Below, piece after piece: positions 58,163-64,000 of a stretch of DNA of 64,000 nucleotides. Source of the DNA: Candidatus Binatia bacterium. Its GTDB lineage: Bacteria; Desulfobacterota; Binatia; UBA1149; CAITLU01. Position 1 is the stretch's first letter. Every line of letters starts with the position of its first letter. The position numbers were made by a program, and so were the translations under genes. The DNA lies in NCBI GenBank assembly GCA_036493895.1, contig DASXOZ010000053.1, positions 142,432 through 206,431 on the forward strand, in the 5' to 3' direction. Under the pieces are notes generated by a model. That model was not told the origin of the DNA and ran no database searches. It was given only the letters and a program-made list of their open reading frames with translations.

Positions 58163-58852
58163 CTACTGCGCGACGGCCGCTGCAAGGCCAGCCTGCAACT
58201 CGTACATCCGCCGTTCGCGCGTCGCGAGCATGTAGCGTCGCGTCCAGGCAATCAGCGCGATCAGCGCGCCGAACGCCATCACGGGCGAAATCGCGACGAC
58301 CTCGGCCGGTGTAAGATACACGGCAAAGGCCACCCTGAAGCACGCTTCGAGCAGGTAGACGATTCCCCATACGCCGGTGACGAATCGTTGGGCGAAACGC
58401 ACCTCGGGATACTGCCAGAGGCCGTTCCACCACTGGAGTCGTACCGGATCGTCACCGGCGACGAACTGCCGCATCAGGAAGAAGAACAGCGGCCGCTCGG
58501 CGAGAAGCGACCCGAGGCAGACACCACCGAACGTCGCCGTGAGGAACGATTCCTTGATCAGCGCGAAGAACACGTTGCCCGAGATCAGCGAGGCGCCGGT
58601 TCCAAGCACCAGGAACGTGATCACGATGGCTCCGACCGGCTCGATGCGGCGAGACTTGACCAGAGAGCGAGCATTGTTGAGCGCGGGGAACATCGCGCCC
58701 GCGGCCAGCGCCCACAGCGTCGAAACGCCTTCTGCCGTGAGCACATTGAACGCGATGATCGGAAGCGCCGCGTCAAACAGGAGCGTGGGGAGCAACTGGG
58801 TGAAGCGGAAGCTTTCCGGCGGTTGCGGAAGCATCGTTGACGACTCGGTCAT
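58163..58852 (-). CDS. VC0807-like integral membrane protein
   Basis: 229 residues with about five TM segments: LLPTLLFDAALPIIAFNVL, TLWALAAGAMFPALNNARSL, GAIVITFLVLGTGASLISGN and later ones. Charged segments RRIEPVG and AERPLFFFLMRQFVAGD lie between. This follows the VC0807 family, whose function is unknown. The start is set at the ATG 58852; the frame runs further but the upstream part is not membrane-like. Confidence 0.75.
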   Translation of the reverse strand: MTESSTMLPQPPESFRFTQLLPTLLFDAALPIIAFNVLTAEGVSTLWALAAGAMFPALNNARSLVKSRRIEPVGAIVITFLVLGTGASLISGNVFFALIKESFLTATFGGVCLGSLLAERPLFFFLMRQFVAGDDPVRLQWWNGLWQYPEVRFAQRFVTGVWGIVYLLEACFRVAFAVYLTPAEVVAISPVMAFGALIALIAWTRRYMLATRERRMYELQAGLAAAVAQ

Positions 58853-58920
58853 TCTCGCAGTGTCCGGCACAACCGGACGTTGAGTCCAGAACCAATATCC
58901 CGGTCGCACCGATCTTTCAC

Positions 58921-58953
58921 CTCGCATCTGGCAGCTTCCAGATGCAGTGCGAG
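58921..58953. repeat. 33-base inverted repeat in the divergent region
   Basis: The perfect arms GCATCTGG (58924-58931) and CCAGATGC (58938-58945) enclose a 6-base loop. An outer pair CTCGCA/TGCGAG (58921-58926, 58948-58953) overlaps them. It lies between the VC0807-like and SulP genes and may be an operator or hairpin. Confidence 0.4.
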
Positions 58954-59081
58954 CAGGAACGGACCACCGGTACTGGATCGACATCGCGGACTACCGATCC
59001 AAGTCGGTATTTTCGCTCCTGATGATAGTCTTCTCGCTGGCGGACATTGGTCGCAACAGCACAACCTCTCCCGACAATTCC

Positions 59082-59110
59082 TGCAGGGGGAATCCTCGAG
59101 GAGCCCTGCA
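59082..59110 (+). promoter_or_regulatory. Leader hairpin before the SulP gene
   Basis: The arms TGCAGGG (59082-59088) and CCCTGCA (59104-59110) flank an inner palindrome TCCTCGAGGA (59093-59102). The structure ends 33 bases before the GTG start of the SulP gene. It could be an attenuating hairpin or an operator. No U run follows. Confidence 0.4.
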
Positions 59111-59143
59111 CGGATGCAGGCGCACGAACACGGAGGCTGAATT

Positions 59144-60844
59144 GTGATCACGAAAACGCAGCCGGTGGAGGGGCCGGGCATCGACCCGACGACATCCGAC
59201 TCAGCCCCGGCGCGAACCGCCGCGCTGCGTCTCGATGTGATCGCCGGCCTGACGGCTGCAGCGGTCGTTCTTCCGAAAGCGATGGCCTATGCAACGGTCG
59301 CGGGGCTACCCGTCGCAGTCGGTCTCTACACCTCGTTCATCCCGCTCATCGTCTATGCCCTGCTCGGCACGTCGCGAGTACTGAGCGTCACCTCGACCAG
59401 TACGCTGGCGATCCTGGCTGGTACGCAGCTCGGCCTGGCCGTGCCGGACGGCGACCCGGCCATGCTCGCGACCGCATCCGCGACGCTGACGGTGCTGGTC
59501 GGCGTGATCCTGATGTTCGCGGCACTGCTTCGACTGGGTTTCGTCGCCAACTTCATCTCGTCACCGGTGCTGACGGGTTTCAAGGCAGGCATCGGCTTCG
59601 TAATTGTGCTCGACCAGGTGCCCAAGCTTTTCGGGATCCACATCACGAAGCAGGGCTTCTTCCTCGATGTGTTCAGCGTTGTCCGGCACCTGCCGGAAGC
59701 CTCCCTCGTTACGCTGGCCGTTGCGATGGTGACGTTTGCCCTGCTGATCTCGATGGAGCGACTGCGGCCGCATTCTCCGGCTCCTCTTGTCGCAGTGGGA
59801 AGCGCGATCGCGGTTTCGTGGCTGTGTGGGCTGCATGGGCGGGGAGTTTCGACCGTCGGGCAGATTCCATCGGGGTTTCCGTCGATCACGATGCCGGACG
59901 TCGCGCTCGTCACCCAGCTCCTGCCGGGAGCGTTCGGAATCGCGCTCATGAGCTTCACCGAGACCATCGCGGCCGGCCGCGCCTTTGCCGGTTCTTCGGA
60001 TCCGCCGATCGATGCGAACCGCGAGCTCGTGGCCACCGGCGCGGCCAATCTCGGCGGCGCATTCTTCGGAGCGATGGCGGCTGGAGGCGGCACGTCGCAA
60101 ACGGCTGTCGTTCGCAGTGCGGGTGCGCGATCGCAGACCGCTTCGCTGGTGACTGCCGGCGCCGCGCTGGCGGTCATGCTGCTGCTCGCGCCGCTTCTGG
60201 GCCTGCTGCCCTACGCTACGCTTGCCGCAATCGTCATCGTGTACTCGATCGGGATGGTACAGCCCGCCGAGTTCCGGGCGATCCGCAACGTGCGGACCAT
60301 GGAGTTTCGCTGGGCGCTGATCGCCTTTGGCGGAGTCCTGGTGTTCGGCACCTTGAAGGGCATCCTGGTGGCGATCATCGCGTCCACCATCGGCCTGGCC
60401 AGCCAGACCGCTTACCCTCGCGTCTACGTCATCGGTCGCAAGCGCGGCACCAGCGTCATGCGCCCGCTGTCACCCGAACATCCCGACGACGAAGCCATCG
60501 ACGGCCTCCTGATCCTGCGTCCGGAAGGGCGCCTCTTCTTCGTCAACGCGCAGTACGTGTCCGAGCAGGTGGCGGCGCTCGTGGCGCAGCACAAGCCACG
60601 GGTGCTCGTCCTGGACATGAGCCGAGTGCCCGACATCGAGTACTCCGCCCTCATCAGGCTGGTGGAGGGTGAAAAACGGTGGCGCGACCAAGGGCTCGGC
60701 CCGTGGCTGGTGGGGTTGAACCCGCGTGTTCTCGAGGTGGTGCGGCGCTCCGGCCTGGCCGACACGCTCGGGCGCGAGCGCATGCTGTTCAATGCCCGCG
60801 CAGCGGTCGAACATTACGAGGCGCTGCAGTCGGCGAGTGCGTGA
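59144..60844 (+). CDS. SulP-family anion transporter with STAS domain
   Basis: 566 residues. About 12-14 TM segments (AGLTAAAVVLPKAMAYATVAGLPVAVGLYTS, LTGFKAGIGFVIVLDQVPKLFG, SFTETIAAGRAFAG) precede a C-terminal STAS domain of about 120 residues (GRLFFVNAQYVSEQVAALVAQ, VLVLDMSRVPDIEYSALIRLVE). The SulP loop with Glu/Asp in helices 8-10 is retained. It transports sulfate, bicarbonate or another anion; the substrate is not evident. The start is GTG. Confidence 0.9.
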   Translation: MITKTQPVEGPGIDPTTSDSAPARTAALRLDVIAGLTAAAVVLPKAMAYATVAGLPVAVGLYTSFIPLIVYALLGTSRVLSVTSTSTLAILAGTQLGLAVPDGDPAMLATASATLTVLVGVILMFAALLRLGFVANFISSPVLTGFKAGIGFVIVLDQVPKLFGIHITKQGFFLDVFSVVRHLPEASLVTLAVAMVTFALLISMERLRPHSPAPLVAVGSAIAVSWLCGLHGRGVSTVGQIPSGFPSITMPDVALVTQLLPGAFGIALMSFTETIAAGRAFAGSSDPPIDANRELVATGAANLGGAFFGAMAAGGGTSQTAVVRSAGARSQTASLVTAGAALAVMLLLAPLLGLLPYATLAAIVIVYSIGMVQPAEFRAIRNVRTMEFRWALIAFGGVLVFGTLKGILVAIIASTIGLASQTAYPRVYVIGRKRGTSVMRPLSPEHPDDEAIDGLLILRPEGRLFFVNAQYVSEQVAALVAQHKPRVLVLDMSRVPDIEYSALIRLVEGEKRWRDQGLGPWLVGLNPRVLEVVRRSGLADTLGRERMLFNARAAVEHYEALQSASA

Positions 60845-60859
60845 CGCCGGGCGGCAGGG

Positions 60860-60881
60860 TCCCGGGAACAGAGGCCCGGGA
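60860..60881. terminator. Hairpin between convergent SulP and lipoprotein genes
   Basis: The arms TCCCGGG (60860-60866) and CCCGGGA (60875-60881) are a perfect 7-bp stem with an 8-base loop, 16 bases after the SulP stop. There is no U tract, so it may be a weak bidirectional terminator. Confidence 0.4.
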
Positions 60882-60889
60882 TTCGCGCT

Positions 60890-61462
60890 TCAGCGTTTGA
60901 CCGCCGAACCGGAGCCGTCCTTCAGCCATTTGGTGAACTCGTCCAGCGTCTTGTCGAAATACACCACGTCCGTTCCGTCGTCCTTGTGCAGAACGGCCAC
61001 TGAGTAGTTCGCAGCGTGGCCGGCATCATCGCCGTGGGTTCCTGCAGGCTCGTCCTGCACGGGGAACACTTCCACCTGGACTGCAGTGGCTTCGGGTCTT
61101 AGCTCGAGATTTCCCGGCCGTACGTCGATGTTCTTCTGCTTGCAGTAGTCCAGGAAGAGATGAACGTCGGACACCAGCGCTGATCCCTCTTGCGCGTCGA
61201 GGCGCTTGTCCTTGTTCACGTCGTAGTGGGAAACGACGTAGTCATCGTCGCTCTTGAGCGTTGCACTGGCGATCATCGCGATCGGGATGATGATGCATCC
61301 GCTGGCCAGTGCGGCCACCACGGAGGCAAAGGCCAGCGTAGCAATGCCACGAAGCGCAGACCGCGGTTTTTCATTCGAGAGGATCCCGTCGAAAATCCTT
61401 CCGCCGGCAATTTCGCCGCGGGAGACGTCGAGCAGGCACCGGCAGAATTCCTTTGTCGCCAT
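60890..61462 (-). CDS. Lipoprotein with EF-hand-like segment
   Basis: 190 residues. The lipobox-like ALASGC lies about residue 56, after a long N-terminal part. The following segment has an EF-hand-like loop DVNKDKRLDAQEG. The rest is alpha/beta without a recognised family (HGDDAGHAANYSVAVLHKDDG). The ATG at 61462 has GGAGG 8 bases upstream, which fixes the start. The long pre-lipobox stretch is unusual for lipoproteins and casts some doubt on lipidation. Confidence 0.72.
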   Translation of the reverse strand: MATKEFCRCLLDVSRGEIAGGRIFDGILSNEKPRSALRGIATLAFASVVAALASGCIIIPIAMIASATLKSDDDYVVSHYDVNKDKRLDAQEGSALVSDVHLFLDYCKQKNIDVRPGNLELRPEATAVQVEVFPVQDEPAGTHGDDAGHAANYSVAVLHKDDGTDVVYFDKTLDEFTKWLKDGSGSAVKR

Positions 61463-61522
61463 GGCATTGCCTCCGGTCGAGTTTCATTCACCTTCTAACA
61501 CGATTCCGATTCTGGCAAACAT

Positions 61523-62212
61523 CTAGTCCGCCGCCTTGCGCTGCCAGCGAAGGAACGGCAGCTCGCCGACCTCGCCGCCCAGCCTGCGTCGTACTTCCCC
61601 GATCACGAACCGCGTGACCGAGGGAAGGTCGAGCTCTTCGATCTCGTCCAGCGTGAACCACTCGACGTGCAGCAGCTCTTCCCCGCTCGCGTGCGGGCGG
61701 TCGTCGAGCAGCACCTCTTCGGCGTGCGCGTAAAAGAAGCGCGCGTCGAAACGGCGCGGGCGATGCGGCGGCGTGATCGCGCGCGCGACGAGCGCGAAAC
61801 GCGAAAGATCGGGGGCGGCGCCGTGCACCGCGTACTGCTGCCAGGCGGCGGGGACGCGGCCTGCCAGCGTGCCGGCCTGTCCGACGACGAGGCCCGTCTC
61901 CTCGAACGTCTCGCGCACGGCCGCCAGAGCAAACGCGCGCGGCCGGCGCCGGACTGTAGGCCCTGCCAGCCGCTGCGCGACTTCGTCGCTCAGCTCGGTT
62001 GCCGCCGGCGCGCGCACGTCGGACGGATCGACGCGGCCGCCGGGAAAGACCCACTTGTCGGGCATGAACACATGACCGCGCGAGCGCTGGCCCATCAGGA
62101 TTCGGGGAGCGGGGCCGTCGCGACGCACGAGGATCAGCGTCGCGGCGTCGCGGGGACGGGTCGCCGGACCAGGGCGCTGGACGGGCGGAGGATCGAACCG
62201 GGAATCAGGCAT
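61523..62212 (-). CDS. NUDIX hydrolase with an inserted Nudix box
   Basis: 229 residues. The Nudix elements GGRVDPSD and AAVRETFEETGLV (REUXEE) are present, but about 30 residues rich in Ala/Arg separate them, unlike the standard 23-residue box. Such insertions occur in NUDT19-like CoA diphosphatase relatives. It should hydrolyse a nucleoside diphosphate derivative or CoA compound. The metal-binding Glu pair is kept. It lies 60 bases upstream of the EF-hand lipoprotein gene. Confidence 0.85.
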   Translation of the reverse strand: MPDSRFDPPPVQRPGPATRPRDAATLILVRRDGPAPRILMGQRSRGHVFMPDKWVFPGGRVDPSDVRAPAATELSDEVAQRLAGPTVRRRPRAFALAAVRETFEETGLVVGQAGTLAGRVPAAWQQYAVHGAAPDLSRFALVARAITPPHRPRRFDARFFYAHAEEVLLDDRPHASGEELLHVEWFTLDEIEELDLPSVTRFVIGEVRRRLGGEVGELPFLRWQRKAAD

Positions 62213-62516
62213 CGGCGTTCACGGGAAAGAGTCGCGCAGGCCGACATCGAGCCTCGACGGCCGGGCAGAAGCAACTGACGCCGCTGTCGGTTGTCGCGAC
62301 GGCCGCACCAACGATTGCCGCGTATCGAAGTCGCGATCTGTGACGGGACGCACAGGGTTGACGCAAGGTGCACGGCCGTATTGCCGCAACTGCGCCTGGT
62401 CGCTACTGTTCCGGATCTCGGGGAGCCCGAGTTTACCCGACCACGTGCGATGGAACCACCGGCAGCGGTTCCGCGTGCAGCGAATGCCCTTGCGTGCCCG
62501 ACGCTGGAGAAATGTC
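62213..62516. other. 304-base divergent intergenic region
   Basis: It separates the NUDIX gene from an exported protein gene. A weak rightward promoter-like pair, TTGACG (62358-62363) and TATTGC (62379-62384), has a short 15-base spacer. I see no coding sequence. Confidence 0.35.
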
Positions 62517-63926
62517 ATGCGAAAGCCGTCCTCTTCTATCGCAAGCGTCCTCGTCACCCGCATCGTTGCGCTCGCCGCGCTCGTCTTTGTCGCTGCGCCG
62601 ACACGCGCGCTGGCGGCGTGCAACGATCCGCCGGATCCGAAGAAGCCGGCGAACCTGATGGACCAGCAGAAGTCGGCGACCACGATGGCCCTGCAGCTGA
62701 ACGGAAGCGTCGGCAGCATCGACTCACCGTTCCTCGTCCCGGGCAAAGAGGACGGCTCCGGAGCGCCTCGCACCGCGACCGTGCACGGGTTGGGGATCAC
62801 CAAGGACGACGTCGTCGGCATCGGCGTCGCCGGTTCAGGCGAAGTCGTGATCCTCGCGACAAGTTGCAACTTGCCGAAATGTCCCCCCGGCTCCAACGAC
62901 ATCATTTGTCACCCGACGACGCTTTCGATCGACATTGCCGCACAGACGGTTGTCTTCGACGTCGAGGAGTACAAGGTCCAGAACAAGGCTCTGGCCGGTG
63001 CTGCGCGCGTTGCGGTCGGTGCAGCATCCGACATGTGTCGCCTGGCCGACATGGTGTGCGCGCCCGGAGCGCTGCACGCCTGCATCGACAAGCTGACCTA
63101 CCCCGCTCCTCCCCCGCCCGCGCAGCCGGTGCCGCTCGAGCGCCAGTTCCCGTCATTGACGCTGCTGCCGGTCCCGAACGACGCCAAGAATCTCTGCAAC
63201 GGCAACTCCTGCAATGGCTCGGTCAACGAGCTGAACATCACGCTCGACTCGAGCGGCGACATCCTCGTCCCCATGTACTGGGGAAAGATCATCCGGAATC
63301 ATAACACCAACGCCGATTGCGCCGAGAAGGACAAGAAGAACTGCGAGAAGCGCTGGATCAGGGCGGAGACGACGCTGGCGGCCTACCCCGGTCTCACGAC
63401 AAACTCTGCCGTTCCCCTGCTTCCGGACGAGTACCTCCAGTCGTTCAACAAAGACGGCGAATCCTTCGATCCTCCTCCCACCTTTACCGCCAATACCGCG
63501 GTTGCTCACACGCTGGCGCTCCAGGGGACAGTGGACGAGGCACTCTCGGTGCTGCGAATCCGACGCTGCACGCAGACCGACCTCGACCCCAACGGTGTGT
63601 GCTCGAACGGTCTTTTCGATCTCGCCTCGCGCGCCGGCAACGGCCTGGAGTTCACGGTTGGACGAAAATCACAAGACCACGGCTTCTGCCAGTCGACGAG
63701 CAACGGCGACTGCACCAAAGACAATGATAAGCTATGTCAGGGCGCTCCGTGCATGTACTTCAAGCTGGAGAGCGGCGATATCCAGTTGAGCGGCGGCGGC
63801 GGTGGCGGCGGCGCCGGCGGTGGCGGCAACGGAGGCGGCGGGGATTTCGGTTGCTGGTTCCTGCTGATCGCCGTTCTCGGACTCCTCTGGCTGTGGGTAC
63901 GCGAGCGGGGACGCAACCAGGCTTGA
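62517..63926 (+). CDS. Exported Cys-rich protein with Gly-rich/TM/Arg C-terminal tail
   Basis: 469 residues from the ATG at 62517, which has GGAG upstream. A signal peptide (IVALAALVFVAAPTRALA) is followed by a Cys-containing beta-rich domain. No enzyme motif is seen. From about residue 420 a long Gly run (about 20 residues, mostly GGGG) is followed by FGCWFLLIAVLGLLWLWV and the basic end RERGRNQA. Gly-rich linker plus TM helix plus basic tail is the layout of GlyGly-CTERM and MYXO-CTERM sorting signals, so it may be processed and anchored to the cell surface (inference). No rhombosortase gene is in the window. Confidence 0.78.
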   Translation: MRKPSSSIASVLVTRIVALAALVFVAAPTRALAACNDPPDPKKPANLMDQQKSATTMALQLNGSVGSIDSPFLVPGKEDGSGAPRTATVHGLGITKDDVVGIGVAGSGEVVILATSCNLPKCPPGSNDIICHPTTLSIDIAAQTVVFDVEEYKVQNKALAGAARVAVGAASDMCRLADMVCAPGALHACIDKLTYPAPPPPAQPVPLERQFPSLTLLPVPNDAKNLCNGNSCNGSVNELNITLDSSGDILVPMYWGKIIRNHNTNADCAEKDKKNCEKRWIRAETTLAAYPGLTTNSAVPLLPDEYLQSFNKDGESFDPPPTFTANTAVAHTLALQGTVDEALSVLRIRRCTQTDLDPNGVCSNGLFDLASRAGNGLEFTVGRKSQDHGFCQSTSNGDCTKDNDKLCQGAPCMYFKLESGDIQLSGGGGGGGAGGGGNGGGGDFGCWFLLIAVLGLLWLWVRERGRNQA

Positions 63927-63947
63927 CCAGCGAGGACTTGCGCCAGG

Positions 63948-64000
63948 CTACGAATAGACGTCGCTGCGCAGCACCGGCCTCGTGCCGTCGTCGCGCGCCG
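63948..64000 (-). CDS. Possible 3' end of a gene extending off the window
   Basis: Reading leftwards from the edge, an open frame gives about 17 residues (ARDDGTRPVLRSDVYS) before TAG at 63950-63948. The composition looks coding, but the fragment is too short to identify. Confidence 0.3.
   Translation of the reverse strand, partial: ARDDGTRPVLRSDVYS

Overview
The window is G+C-rich bacterial chromosome with about 50 genes packed on both strands. The gene set suggests a free-living Gram-negative soil or sediment bacterium. It has lipoproteins, an RND efflux pump, outer-surface and exported Cys-rich proteins, thrombospondin type 3 repeats, a lamin-tail domain, a dockerin-like segment, crotonase and acyl-CoA dehydrogenase genes, and sigma-54 control. 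The style of the exported proteins recalls Candidatus Binatota and deltaproteobacterial relatives, but that placement is inference from gene content, not a phylogeny. I see no rRNA, tRNA, CRISPR array, prophage or intact insertion sequence.

Layout. 1-3232 is the 3'-truncated gene of an exported PD40-propeller protein with two CxxCH haem motifs. 3324-7407 holds an NTF2-like protein and a glycan set (two glycosyltransferases and a flippase). ppnP and serC follow. 9238-13138 carries an exported spherulin-4-like protein and a private DnaK/J-domain pair. 13594-16964 is the oxidative pentose-phosphate operon gnd-zwf-pgl. 17274-24815 is the most coherent candidate system: a sigma-54-type promoter, a small exported protein, a KimA-like APC permease, an NtrC-type response regulator, a KinB-like kinase, and a kinase-less KdpD-N/USP/EIIA fusion, closed by a terminator. 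amtB, an rRNA methyltransferase, an FKBP lipoprotein and another lipoprotein follow.

28991-31345 encodes a copper-type P1B ATPase whose reading frame is broken by one in-frame TAA. It is tail-to-tail with a persulfide dioxygenase-rhodanese fusion. A vapBC pair, a fatty-acid desaturase, exported Cys-rich proteins, an ACAD10/11-like dehydrogenase, a 1153-residue amidohydrolase-TSP3-LTD protein and a phospholipase C-like enzyme fill 32.5-43 kb. An MFP-RND pump with a small coupled gene lies at 43.2-48 kb. PPi-type phosphofructokinase, enoyl-CoA hydratase, a flavin monooxygenase-like protein, an exported SnoaL-like protein and ychF follow. 53837-58088 is a translationally coupled trio, DUF3604-PpiC-HupE/UreJ, of unknown function. 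The right end has a VC0807-like membrane protein, a SulP transporter, an EF-hand lipoprotein, a NUDIX hydrolase and an exported protein with a Gly-rich/TM/Arg tail.

The observations most worth following are the potassium-like signalling cluster with its own sigma-54 promoter, the uncharacterised DUF3604 trio, and the nonsense codon splitting the copper ATPase.
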